A DNA stretch of 64,000 nucleotides, taken from NCBI RefSeq assembly GCF_011516645.4, contig NZ_CP088285.1, positions 1,054,001 through 1,118,000 on the forward strand, read 5' to 3'. The notes under the pieces were generated by a model. The model saw only the letters and a list, made by a program, of their open reading frames with translations. It was not told where the DNA came from and did no database searches. Shown here piece by piece: positions 16,410-25,005 of this stretch. The stretch is from Bradyrhizobium septentrionale. Its GTDB lineage: Bacteria; Pseudomonadota; Alphaproteobacteria; Rhizobiales; Xanthobacteraceae. The stretch's first letter is position 1. Every line of letters begins with the position of its first letter. The translations under genes and the position numbers were made by a program.

Positions 16410-17237
16410 TTACGCGCTGCGCAGCGTCGCCGGTGCGGGCTCGGCGTTGTCGTCGAGATCGCTCTGCGGCTTGTCCATCGCGACGACGACTTCGATGCCG
16501 CGGCTGTGGCAGATGTTGGCGAGACCTGCGGGGAGCGGTGAGTCGGTCACGAAGGTCTGGATCTGGCTCATATGCGCGATGCGCACCGGCGCGCTGCGGC
16601 GGAGTTTTGTCGAATCCGAGACCAGCATGACGTTGCGCGCATTGGCGATGATCGCCTGCGCGACCTGCACCTCGCGATAGTCGAAGTCGAGCAGCGCGCC
16701 CTCCTCATCGATCGCGGACGCGCCGATGATGGCGTAATCGACCTTGAACTGGCCGATCAGCTGCGTCGCGGTGGAGCCGACCACCGCACCGTCGGCGCGG
16801 CGCACCGTGCCGCCGGCGACCACCACCTCGATGCGCGGATGGCGGTACAGCAGCATCGCGACGTTGAGGTTGTTGGTGATGACCAGCAGGTCCTCATGCG
16901 AGGTCAGCGCGCTCGCGACCTCTTCCGTCGTGGTGCCGATATTGATGAACAGCGAGCAGCCGTTCGGAATCCGCGCGGCCGCGGCGGCGCCGATCGCCTT
17001 CTTCTCCTCGGCGGCGACGAAGCGGCGCGCCTCATAGGCAAGGTTCTCGACGCCGGAGGCGATGATCGCGCCGCCATGGATGCGGGTCAGCGAGCGCTGG
17101 TCGCAGAGGTCGTTGAGGTCCTTGCGGATGGTCTGCGCCGACACCTCGAATCGCCTGGCGAGATCCTCGACCATGACCCGGCCGAATGCGCGCGCGATGT
17201 TGAGGATTTCAGTCTGGCGATGGGAGAGTCCGGCCAC
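16410..17237 (-). CDS. glpR: DeoR-family transcriptional regulator, probable GlpR
   Basis: This repressor of the DeoR family has 275 residues. The N-terminal winged helix reads SHRQTEILNIARAFGRVMVE, with the recognition part VSAQTIRKDLNDLCDQ and RIHGGAI, the DeoR signature. The C-terminal sugar-phosphate sensor domain (DeoRC) has NIGTTTEEVA and VVVAGGTVR, with the usual VGSTA segment. GlpR proteins of this type release DNA when they bind glycerol 3-phosphate. Position directly upstream of glpD, on the same strand, supports the name. The last 25 residues are an Ala/Pro/Asp-rich tail. Confidence 0.9.
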   Translation of the reverse strand: MAGLSHRQTEILNIARAFGRVMVEDLARRFEVSAQTIRKDLNDLCDQRSLTRIHGGAIIASGVENLAYEARRFVAAEEKKAIGAAAAARIPNGCSLFINIGTTTEEVASALTSHEDLLVITNNLNVAMLLYRHPRIEVVVAGGTVRRADGAVVGSTATQLIGQFKVDYAIIGASAIDEEGALLDFDYREVQVAQAIIANARNVMLVSDSTKLRRSAPVRIAHMSQIQTFVTDSPLPAGLANICHSRGIEVVVAMDKPQSDLDDNAEPAPATLRSA

Positions 17238-17377
17238 GGCGGCCCCCTTGAAACGGCGAGTCTCCCATGTTGCGACCGTTCGGCACCGAGGTCAACGAGC
17301 AAGCATCCGTGGGGTTAAGAACTGCGTTGCAGCAATGTCGAGGCGGTGAGTGCCGGCGATTCCTCACCACGCAGCGC

Positions 17378-18073
17378 TTACCAAGACATGGCCGATGCAA
17401 CCCGGCGGATCAATTCGGGATCGTCGAACGCCGCCGCGCTCGCCACCGCGCCGGCCGCGAGCAGATCGGCATGACTGAGCCCGGTTCGCATCCCGATCGT
17501 CGCGATGCCTGCGGCCGTCGCGGACTGCACGCCGGACCGCGAATCCTCGAACGCCAGCGAGGCCGATGCCGACGCGCCTGCGAGGCGCAATCCCTCGAGA
17601 TAGGGCAATGGATGCGGCTTGCCGTGTGCCAATTCGTCACCGATCACGACAGCCTTGAAGCGATGCGCGATGCCCAGCCCCGAGAGCAACAGCTCAGCAT
17701 TCGGGCGCGGCGCATTGGTCACCGCCACCATGGGCACGCCGGCGTGATCAGCCCGGTCGAGCAGCGCCATCAATCCCGGCACCGGCACGATCTGGCCGCT
17801 GACCAATTCGCGAAATGTCCGCTCCTTCTCGCCAAGGATGATTGCGCGGCGATCCGGCGGCTCATGTGCGAGGAAGCGATCACCGATCGAGGCGTTGGAG
17901 AAACCCTGCAGCTCCTTGCCGAAGCGCGCATGATCGAACACATGCCCGTGAGGGCCGAGTATCCGGTTGAACGCTGCCAGATGCAGCGGATCGGTATCGG
18001 CGAGCGTGCCGTCGATATCGAACAGCAGCGCCTTGTCTTGTGTCTGCGACGCTCTGCCATGTGCCTGTGACAT
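17378..18073 (-). CDS. HAD-IA family phosphatase (beta-phosphoglucomutase/GPP-like)
   Basis: This haloacid-dehalogenase hydrolase has 231 residues. Motif I is LLFDIDGTLADTDP near residue 18, motif II is AVTNAPRPN, the motif III lysine lies in HGKPHPLPY, and motif IV is LAFEDSRSG. A helical cap (subclass IA) lies between motifs I and II. Such enzymes dephosphorylate small sugar phosphates or phosphoglycolate, or isomerise hexose phosphates; the sequence does not decide which. Its place 140 bp upstream of glpR on the same strand makes a polyol or glycerol phosphate a fair guess. No clear ribosome-binding site precedes the chosen ATG. Confidence 0.85.
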   Translation of the reverse strand: MSQAHGRASQTQDKALLFDIDGTLADTDPLHLAAFNRILGPHGHVFDHARFGKELQGFSNASIGDRFLAHEPPDRRAIILGEKERTFRELVSGQIVPVPGLMALLDRADHAGVPMVAVTNAPRPNAELLLSGLGIAHRFKAVVIGDELAHGKPHPLPYLEGLRLAGASASASLAFEDSRSGVQSATAAGIATIGMRTGLSHADLLAAGAVASAAAFDDPELIRRVASAMSW

Positions 18074-18149
18074 CCGGGAGATGTTTCCGTGAGCCCGGAT
18101 GCATCAATACAGGCAATTGCGGCACGCGCAAATGACGCGCCAAGGTCAG

Positions 18150-18344
18150 TTACGACGCCATCAGCACGGGCTGACCGGTGAGGAGCCGGCGCGCCGCGCG
18201 CTCGGCCTCGCGGGCGTTGCGGAAGATCTGGCCTTCCAGGCGCTGGAAAAGGTGCGACGCAGCAAAGAACTGATAACCACGCCTATCGCGCACCACGATA
18301 CCCGCTGTCTGAGAACTCACTTCGATCACGTAACTGTCGGACAT
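18150..18344 (-). CDS. Small conserved hypothetical protein (64 aa)
   Basis: This basic protein of 64 residues is of unknown function. The first half has alternating hydrophobic residues (YVIEVSSQTAGIVVRDRRGY), suggesting beta strands. The second half is helical and Arg-rich (NAREAERAARRLL). GAGG lies about seven bases before the ATG, which supports real translation, as does rhizobial-looking codon use. Similar short proteins are common in Bradyrhizobium from memory, without a known role. It lies on the same strand between the thioesterase and the HAD gene. Confidence 0.6.
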   Translation of the reverse strand: MSDSYVIEVSSQTAGIVVRDRRGYQFFAASHLFQRLEGQIFRNAREAERAARRLLTGQPVLMAS

Positions 18345-18508
18345 TGTCGGCCTCGGTTTGACTCCGGGCCGACAACGGAGTCACTGGCTGTTTGTTCCTG
18401 CATTATTTTACGAGCCGGAGCGCCGCTTTTGCAATCAAACCACGCTCCGGACTCAGTTTCGTCGCGTTTGCTCTTGCGCCGAATCAGCGACACAGGTGCG
18501 CGAAGAGT

Positions 18509-18955
18509 TCAGGTCTCGATCGTCGCGCCGTCGCGCTGGATCGGTTGCGGATGGCCCTGCTCGTCGATCGAGACGTAGGTGAAATTGCCGTCGGTCACGA
18601 GGATCGACTGCTGCTCGCGGCGGCGCAGCACCCAGGCTTCGAGATGCACCGTGATCGAGGTGCGGCCGACGCGCACGAGGTTGGCGTGCACCGAGACGAG
18701 ATCGCCGACATAGACCGCCTTGCGGAAATTCATCGCCTCGATCGCAACCGTCACGGTGCGCGACTTCGCCAGCTTGGAGGCGAACACGCCGCCGCCGACG
18801 TCCATCTGGCTGAGCAGCCAGCCGCCGAAGATATCGCCATTGGCATTGGTGTCGGCCGGCATCGCCAGCGTGCGGATACAGAGATCGCCCTGCGGCTCGT
18901 TGCCGTTGATCGGCGGCGCGCGGACGTGAGTATCGGGCGTTTGGGTCTCGGTCAC
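18509..18955 (-). CDS. Acyl-CoA thioesterase, YciA-like hotdog protein
   Basis: This 148-residue hotdog-fold thioesterase would hydrolyse acyl-CoA to free acid and CoA. The family core TNANGDIFGGWLLSQMD carries the catalytic Asp and is followed by VAIEAMNFRKAVYVGDLV. A C-terminal HPQPI segment is typical of YciA-like proteins. The GTG start overlaps the stop of the upstream multifunctional enzyme gene (GTGA). It is therefore the last gene of the fad operon and probably releases CoA from stalled or excess acyl-CoA. Confidence 0.9.
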   Translation of the reverse strand: MTETQTPDTHVRAPPINGNEPQGDLCIRTLAMPADTNANGDIFGGWLLSQMDVGGGVFASKLAKSRTVTVAIEAMNFRKAVYVGDLVSVHANLVRVGRTSITVHLEAWVLRRREQQSILVTDGNFTYVSIDEQGHPQPIQRDGATIET

Positions 18956-21048
18956 TTGAAGGCCTCCCAGCCGGTATCCGGTGCAAACCGTCCGCCAAAC
19001 TTACGCATCAGCGCCTGCATCGTCGACACCACATTGTCGACGCCGCGACTGCGCGCGTAATTGAGCGGGCCGCCGCGGAACGGCGCATAGCCGGTGCCGA
19101 AGATCATCGCGCCGTCGACCATGTCGGCGTTGTCGACGATGCCCTCGCGCAAGGCGGCGACGCAGACGTTCGAGATCGGCAGTACCAGGCGGTCGATCAT
19201 CTCGTCCGTCACCTTCGGACCGGTCTCCGGCAGCGGCGCCTTCTCCGCCTTGCCGTCCTTCCAGGTGTAAAAACCCTTGCCGGTCTTGCGGCCGAGCTCG
19301 CCCTTGGCGACTTTTTCGCGCAGCCACGCGGGCGTCGGCGGCAGCGTATCGCCGAACTTCGAGCGCAGCATGTCGCCGACATCGAGGCAGATATCGAGGC
19401 CGACCTGGTCGGCAAGCTCGATCGGGCCCATCGGCATGCCGAACTCGACGGCCGCCGCATCGATCAGGCGCTGGTCGGTCTTCTCGTTCAGCATCATCAT
19501 CGCTTCCAGCATATAGGGCGTCAGCGCGCGGTTGACGAGAAAGCCCGGCGAGCTCTTCACCGGCAGCGGCAGGCGATCGATGGCGCCGACAAAGGCGAGC
19601 GCTTCCTTGAGCATGGCCGCATCGGTGCCGTCATGGCTGACGACCTCGACGAGTTGCAGCCGCGACACCGGGTTGAAGAAGTGCAGGCCAAGCAGCCGCT
19701 CCGGCCGTGCCAGGGTGGCGTGCAGATCCTGCAGCGGGATGCTCGATGTGTTGGTGGCGAGGATCGCGCCCTGCTTCATCTTCGGTTCGAGCGAGGCATA
19801 GACCTTCTGCTTCAGCTCGAGCTTTTCCGGCACCGCCTCGATGATCACATCGGCATTGCGGACGCCCTCGCCGTTCATGTCGGGGATCAGCCGGTCGAGC
19901 GCATCGCGCTGATCGGTGCGCTTGCGCATGATCTTGCCGAACAGCTCCGACGCGCGCTTCATCGCGCCCACGATCGGTTCGGCCTTCATGTCGGCGAGCG
20001 TAACGCGCATGTCCTGATTGGCGCACCAGGCCGCGATATCGCCGCCCATCGCGCCGGCGCCGATGACATGGACGTGCGCAACCTTGTTGCCGCTGCCGGC
20101 GACCTTCTTCATCTGCTCGCGCAGGAAGAAGACCCGGATCAAATTCTGCGCGGTCGGCGTCACCATCAGATTGGCGAACGAGGCCTTCTCCGCATTCAGC
20201 ATCGCCGCGCGGTTGCCGGGGTGTTTCTCCCAGAGATCGATCAGCGCTGAGGGCGCCGGATAGTGCTTGCGCGGCGCGGCCTTCTCGGCCTCGCTGCGCA
20301 TCCGCGAAGCCAGGAAACCCCTGACCGGACCATAATTGAGGATGGAATTGAGCGCGCCCGGCTTGGCGCGCTTCAGCCGGCCGAACACCGCGTCCTTCAC
20401 GGCGTTGCGGACATGGCGCTCCTGGGTGACGGCATCGACCAGACCGAGGGACCTGGCGCGGCGCGCGTCGATCGTCTTGCCGGTCAACATCAAGGTCATC
20501 GCCTGCATCGGGTTGACCAGCTCGGTGAAGCGCACGGTGCCGCCGAGGCCGGGATGCAGCCCGAGCATCACCTCGGGGAAACCGAACCGCGCATCGTCGA
20601 TCGCGATCCGCATCTGGCAGGCCAGTGCGACCTCGAGGCCGCCGCCGAGGCAGAAGCCGTGGATCACGGCGACCGACGGCACGCGCAGCGCCTCCAGCCG
20701 GTCGATCGCGGCATGCGCCCGGCCGATCTCGGTCTCGACCGCGCGCGGGTCGCTGGCGCCGCGAAACTCGTTGACGTCGGCGCCGGCGATGAAGCCGCTC
20801 TTTTTCGCGGAGCGCACCACGAGGCCGGCCGGCCGCTGGTTCTCCAGCGCCGTGACGATGGCGTCGAGTTCCTCGAGCAGATCGGCGGACAGCGTGTTGG
20901 CGCTGGCGCCGGTGCGATCGAACAACAGCCAGGCGATGCCGTCCTCGTCGCGCGTCAGCTTGAAATTCCTGTACGGGCTGTCGGCGGCCGGGACCGGTCC
21001 GAGTTCGAGCACGCGGTCGGCGAGAACGTCCATGATCCGTGAATCCAT
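18952..21048 (-). CDS. Multifunctional fatty-acid oxidation enzyme, FadB/FadJ-like (enoyl-CoA hydratase and 3-hydroxyacyl-CoA dehydrogenase)
   Basis: This enzyme of 698 residues hydrates enoyl-CoA and oxidises the resulting L-3-hydroxyacyl-CoA with NAD+. The N-terminal crotonase domain has the oxyanion segment IAGADVNEF, GFCLGGGLEVALACQMR, and the catalytic Glu in FPEVMLGLHPGLGG. The dehydrogenase domain begins near residue 325 with HVIGAGAMGGDIA and contains ATNTSSIPL and GLHFFNPV (catalytic His). Two C-terminal helical domains follow. The start at 21048 lies two bases after the thiolase stop. Together with FadA it forms the trifunctional-type complex. Confidence 0.94.
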   Translation of the reverse strand: MDSRIMDVLADRVLELGPVPAADSPYRNFKLTRDEDGIAWLLFDRTGASANTLSADLLEELDAIVTALENQRPAGLVVRSAKKSGFIAGADVNEFRGASDPRAVETEIGRAHAAIDRLEALRVPSVAVIHGFCLGGGLEVALACQMRIAIDDARFGFPEVMLGLHPGLGGTVRFTELVNPMQAMTLMLTGKTIDARRARSLGLVDAVTQERHVRNAVKDAVFGRLKRAKPGALNSILNYGPVRGFLASRMRSEAEKAAPRKHYPAPSALIDLWEKHPGNRAAMLNAEKASFANLMVTPTAQNLIRVFFLREQMKKVAGSGNKVAHVHVIGAGAMGGDIAAWCANQDMRVTLADMKAEPIVGAMKRASELFGKIMRKRTDQRDALDRLIPDMNGEGVRNADVIIEAVPEKLELKQKVYASLEPKMKQGAILATNTSSIPLQDLHATLARPERLLGLHFFNPVSRLQLVEVVSHDGTDAAMLKEALAFVGAIDRLPLPVKSSPGFLVNRALTPYMLEAMMMLNEKTDQRLIDAAAVEFGMPMGPIELADQVGLDICLDVGDMLRSKFGDTLPPTPAWLREKVAKGELGRKTGKGFYTWKDGKAEKAPLPETGPKVTDEMIDRLVLPISNVCVAALREGIVDNADMVDGAMIFGTGYAPFRGGPLNYARSRGVDNVVSTMQALMRKFGGRFAPDTGWEAFK

Positions 21049-21050
21049 GA

Positions 21051-22334
21051 TCACACCGTCTCTATCAACATCGCGCCGCCCTGCCCGCCACCGATGCATT
21101 CGGTGGCGACGCCGCGCCTGGTGCCGAGCCGCTTCATCGCATTGACCAGATGCAGCACGATGCGGTTGCCGCTGCAGCCTACGGGATGGCCGAGGCTGAT
21201 CGCGCCGCCATCGACATTCAGCTTGGCGCGATCGATCTCGCCGGCCGCGCCGTCGAGCCCAAGAATCTCGCGGCAGAATTTGTCGTCATTCCAGGCGGCG
21301 AGGCAACCCAGCACCTGCGTCGCAAACGCCTCGTTCAACTCCCAGGTCTCGACGTCCTGCAACGTCAGCTCGTTGCGCTTGAGCAGCGCGCTCGCCGACA
21401 GCACCGGGCCGAGCCCCATGATCGAGGGATCGAGCGCCGACCACTGGCTGTCGAGGATGACGGCCTTCGGCGTCAGCCCGTACTTCGCAACGGCTGCCTC
21501 CGACGCCAGGATCACCCAGGAGGCGCCGTCGGTGATCTGCGAGGAATTGCCGGCGGTGACCTGGCCCCAGGGGCGCTCGAACACCGGCTTCAGCTTCGCC
21601 AGCGTCTCCGCTGTCGAGTCTGGACGGACGCCGTCGTCATGATCGTAGAACTTGCCGTCGCGGGAGAACGCGGTCTCGACCTCGCCCTTGAGGAAGCCTT
21701 GCTTTTGCGCGTTGGCGAGCCGCTGATGGCTCTCGGCAGCATAAGCGTCGGACTGGGCGCGCGTAACGCCGAAGAGATGGCCGACCTTCTCGGCTGTTTG
21801 CCCCATGTTGAGTTCGGTGATCGGGTCGGTCAGCCCGCGCTCGAGGCCGATGATCGGCTTGAAGTAGCTCGGCTTGACCTTCAGCGCGGCGGCGATCTTG
21901 GCGCCAATGCCCTTGGCGCCGGCAAAGCCGGCAAACCAGCGCACGCCGGAATTGGGCCAGACCAGCGGCGCGTGGCTCAACGCCTCGGCGCCGCCGGCGA
22001 GGATCAGATCGGAGATGCCCTCGCGGATATAGCGGTAGCCGGTGTCGATCGACTGCATGCCCGAGCCGCAATTGATCTGCACCGTGAAGGCGACCATCTT
22101 CTCGCCCATGCTGAGCCGGAGCGCCGCGACCCGCGCCGGGTTCATCTCGTCGGCGATCACGTTGACGCAGCCGAGGATGACCTGATCAAAGGCGGTGGGC
22201 GCGAAAGGCTGTCGCGCCAGCAGCGGCCGGCCGCATTGCACGGCGAGATCGACCGGGGTGAACGGGCCGGGACCGGAGCGCGCCTTCAGGAACGGCGTCC
22301 GGCTGCCGTCGACGATAAAGACTTGTCGCGCCAT
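21051..22334 (-). CDS. Acetyl-CoA C-acyltransferase (thiolase, FadA/FadI-like)
   Basis: This 427-residue thiolase catalyses the last step of beta-oxidation, cleaving 3-ketoacyl-CoA with CoA. The nucleophilic Cys is residue 89 in INCGSGMQSID. The C-terminal pair is the His in NVDGGAISLGHPVG and the Cys in ECIGGGQGGA. The length is slightly above FadA and close to the FadI type. Its start shares one base with the fadE stop region, and its stop lies two bases before the next start, so the three genes are one translational unit. ELNEAFA is also present. Confidence 0.94.
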   Translation of the reverse strand: MARQVFIVDGSRTPFLKARSGPGPFTPVDLAVQCGRPLLARQPFAPTAFDQVILGCVNVIADEMNPARVAALRLSMGEKMVAFTVQINCGSGMQSIDTGYRYIREGISDLILAGGAEALSHAPLVWPNSGVRWFAGFAGAKGIGAKIAAALKVKPSYFKPIIGLERGLTDPITELNMGQTAEKVGHLFGVTRAQSDAYAAESHQRLANAQKQGFLKGEVETAFSRDGKFYDHDDGVRPDSTAETLAKLKPVFERPWGQVTAGNSSQITDGASWVILASEAAVAKYGLTPKAVILDSQWSALDPSIMGLGPVLSASALLKRNELTLQDVETWELNEAFATQVLGCLAAWNDDKFCREILGLDGAAGEIDRAKLNVDGGAISLGHPVGCSGNRIVLHLVNAMKRLGTRRGVATECIGGGQGGAMLIETV

Positions 22335-24601
22335 CAGCTCGCCGCCCTCTGCTCACCCAGCTCCTGGAAGAACTGATGCACGTCGGCGGTTTTCTTGTAA
22401 ATCGGGGACAATGCCTCCGGCGCAAAATCATCGACCTCGATGACTTTTGCCACCGCGTCATGGGCGGCCGCGAGCTTTTCGCCGTCGGCCTCGGTGATGA
22501 CGCCCTTCTTGACGCCCTCCCGCCAGTCATTCAGCCGCGCCGCGCGCAGCTGCTTGGCAGCATCGTCGGCCTCGGTCACGAGGCGGAAGGCTTTCTCCAG
22601 CCGCGCGATGCCACCGTCATCCTCGACAAAGGCGAGGTCCGGCGTCAGGCGGTCGCGCGCCGCCGACGGCGACAGCACGAGCTGCGCGCAGAGATGCACC
22701 ATACGGTCCGACGGGCCGGTGACGCGGGCGCCGAACGGCTGGATCAGGAATTTCAGCATCCAGCCGACAAACCGGTTCGGCAGATTGGCGAGGATTTCCG
22801 CAAAGCGGTTCTCGATGGTCTTGAAGCCCGACGCCATGCACCATTCGAGAGCGGGAAGATCCTCCTTCTGCCGGCCCTCGTCCTGCCACCGCTTCAGCGC
22901 GGCAGAGAGCAAGTACAGCTCGGACAGTATATCGCCGAAGCGCGCGGAGAGCATCTCCTTGCGCTTCAGCGCGCCGCCGAGCGTGAGCAGCGCCATGTCG
23001 GCGCAGAGCGCGAACGCCGACGAATAGCGCGACAGCTGGCGGTAGAATTCGGTGGCCTCGCCGGCGTCAGGCGCCGGGGCGAACAGGCCAAAGCTCCAGC
23101 TGCGGCCCCAGGCGCGGAACATGGTCGCAAAGCTGTGCCCGACATGCTTCCAGAACGCGGTGTCGAACGCAGTGAGGCCCTTGTCGCGATCGGTCTCGCC
23201 GAGCGCGTTCATCTCCTGCAACAAATAGGGATGCGCGCGGATCGCGCCCTGCCCGAACACGATCAGATTGCGGGTCAGGATATTGGCGCCCTCGACCGTG
23301 ATGCCGACCGGCACCGAGCGATAGAGCCCGCCGAGATAGTTTTGCGGCCCGTCGATCACGGCCTTGCCGCCATGGATGTCCATGGCGTCGTCGATCGCGA
23401 TCCGCATCCGCTCGGTGGCGTGCAGCTTCATGATGCCGGAGATGACCGCGGGGTGATGCCCCTCGTTCAGCGCGGCGCAGGTCAGCCGCCGCGCGGCGTC
23501 GAGCAGATAGGCGGTGCCGGCAATGCGCGCCAGCGGCTCCTCGATGCCCTCGAATTTCGAGATCGAGATGCCGAACTGCTCGCGGATGCGGGCATAGGCG
23601 CCGGTGGTGCGCGCGGCGTAGGCGGCGCCGGCGGCCGACAGTGACGGCAACGAGATGCCGCGGCCGGCGGCGAGCGCCGTCATCAGCATCTTCCAGCCCT
23701 GGCCGAGCCGCTCTTGGCCGCCGATGATGTAGTCGAGCGGAATGAAGACATCGCGGCCCCAGTTCGGGCCGTTCTGGAACACCTGCATCGCCGGCAGATG
23801 GCGCTGGCCGATTGAGACGCCGGGCAGATGGGTCGGGATCAGCGCCACGGTGATGCCGAGCTCTTCCTCGCTGCCGACCAGGTGATCGGGATCATAGGCC
23901 TTGAAGGCGAGGCCGAGCAGCGTTGAGACCGGGCCGAGCGTAATGTAGCGCTTGTGCCAGTTCAGCTTGAGGCCAAGCAACTCGCGGCCTTCGAAATTGC
24001 CCTTGCAGATGATGCCGGTGTCGATCATCGAGGCGGCGTCCGAGCCGGCCTCGGGACTGGTCAGGCCGAAGCACGGAATGTCCTGGCCGGCGGCCAGGCG
24101 CGGCAGCCATCTGTCCTGCTGCTCCCTGGTGCCGAAGCGCATCAGGAGTTCGCCCGGCCCGAGCGAGTTCGGCACCATCACGGTGACGGCCGCGGTCAGC
24201 GAGCGCGACGAAATCTTTCGCACCACTTCGGAATGCGCATAGGGCGAGAAGCCGAGCCCGCCGAATTCCTTCGGAATGATCATGCCGAAGAATTTCTTGG
24301 CCTTGATGAAGGCCCAGACCTCGGGCGGCAGGTCGCGCCATTCCCAGTTGATCTTCCACTCGTCGAGCATGTTGCAGAGCTCGTCGACCGGACCGTGCAG
24401 GAAGGCGTGCTCCTCGTCGGTCAATTTGGCCGGCGCGATCGCCAGCAATTTCGACCAGTCGGGATTGCCGGTGAAGAGATCGGCGTCCCACCAGACGTCG
24501 CCGGCTTCCAGCGCCTCGCGCTCGGTGTCCGACATCGTCGGCAGCACGCCGCGCGCCCAGTAGAAGATCGGCTTGGTGATGTAATCGCGGCGGAAGCTCA
24601 T
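22334..24601 (-). CDS. fadE: Acyl-CoA dehydrogenase FadE
   Basis: This FAD-dependent acyl-CoA dehydrogenase has 755 residues, the first oxidation step of beta-oxidation. The N-terminus YWARGVLPTMSDTEREALEAG and the WWDADLFTGNPDW segment are FadE-specific. The dehydrogenase core holds FGLTSPEAGSDA (flavin and substrate loop) and an RSVPVGITVEGANILTRN segment, with the catalytic Glu in VEGAN. A long C-terminal DUF1974 region completes the protein, as in E. coli FadE, which is about this size. It is the first gene of the four-gene operon. A palindromic repeat lies directly upstream at 24649. Confidence 0.94.
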   Translation of the reverse strand: MSFRRDYITKPIFYWARGVLPTMSDTEREALEAGDVWWDADLFTGNPDWSKLLAIAPAKLTDEEHAFLHGPVDELCNMLDEWKINWEWRDLPPEVWAFIKAKKFFGMIIPKEFGGLGFSPYAHSEVVRKISSRSLTAAVTVMVPNSLGPGELLMRFGTREQQDRWLPRLAAGQDIPCFGLTSPEAGSDAASMIDTGIICKGNFEGRELLGLKLNWHKRYITLGPVSTLLGLAFKAYDPDHLVGSEEELGITVALIPTHLPGVSIGQRHLPAMQVFQNGPNWGRDVFIPLDYIIGGQERLGQGWKMLMTALAAGRGISLPSLSAAGAAYAARTTGAYARIREQFGISISKFEGIEEPLARIAGTAYLLDAARRLTCAALNEGHHPAVISGIMKLHATERMRIAIDDAMDIHGGKAVIDGPQNYLGGLYRSVPVGITVEGANILTRNLIVFGQGAIRAHPYLLQEMNALGETDRDKGLTAFDTAFWKHVGHSFATMFRAWGRSWSFGLFAPAPDAGEATEFYRQLSRYSSAFALCADMALLTLGGALKRKEMLSARFGDILSELYLLSAALKRWQDEGRQKEDLPALEWCMASGFKTIENRFAEILANLPNRFVGWMLKFLIQPFGARVTGPSDRMVHLCAQLVLSPSAARDRLTPDLAFVEDDGGIARLEKAFRLVTEADDAAKQLRAARLNDWREGVKKGVITEADGEKLAAAHDAVAKVIEVDDFAPEALSPIYKKTADVHQFFQELGEQRAAS

Positions 24602-24648
24602 GGTGGGGCCCTCATGGATCGGCGGCGCGGATAGGATTTATGTTGGGA

Positions 24649-24693
24649 GCATGATCTTCTCGAAAAACCGGTCTCCACTTTTTCGGATCATGC
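24649..24693. repeat. Palindromic repeat, GCATGATC family, copy 1
   Basis: The outer arms are GCATGATC and GATCATGC, with TCTCGAAAAACCGG and ACTTTTTCG between them. A related element starts at 54740. It lies in the 404-bp gap upstream of fadE, where a promoter must also lie; I cannot pick one out. Confidence 0.65.
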
Positions 24694-24890
24694 TCCATGT
24701 TATCCGAAAGTGCCGGTCACGGGTGAACACTTCGCCTTGCAGATAAAGCGAAATTGACGCGGCAAGGCGCCGTTTTGTTAACGGCACGCCACGCGTTCAG
24801 TTCCGAAAGCTGAGGTACGACAATCAGGTAGCGGGGGGATGGCGCCGGCGGGTGAAGCCAAGTTCGATCGGTCTCGCGGCGGACTCCCTG

Positions 24891-24984
24891 CACCTCTCCC
24901 GCTTGCGGGTGGGGGCTCTCTCCACAGTGCGACTCGTGGAAAGAGCCCCCACCCCAACCCTCCCCCGCAAGCGGGAGAGGGAGC
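24891..24984. repeat. Long palindrome, CTCTCCCGCTTGCGGG family, copy 1
   Basis: The arms run from CACCTCTCCCGCTTGCGGG to CCCGCAAGCGGGAGAGGGA, with an inner palindrome GGGGGCTCTCTCCAC / GTGGAAAGAGCCCCC. It lies just downstream of the SMP-30 gene stop at 25006. A relative is at 26404-26544, on the other side of that gene. Confidence 0.8.
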
Positions 24985-25005
24985 GCAGTTTCCTACGCGG
25001 ATACT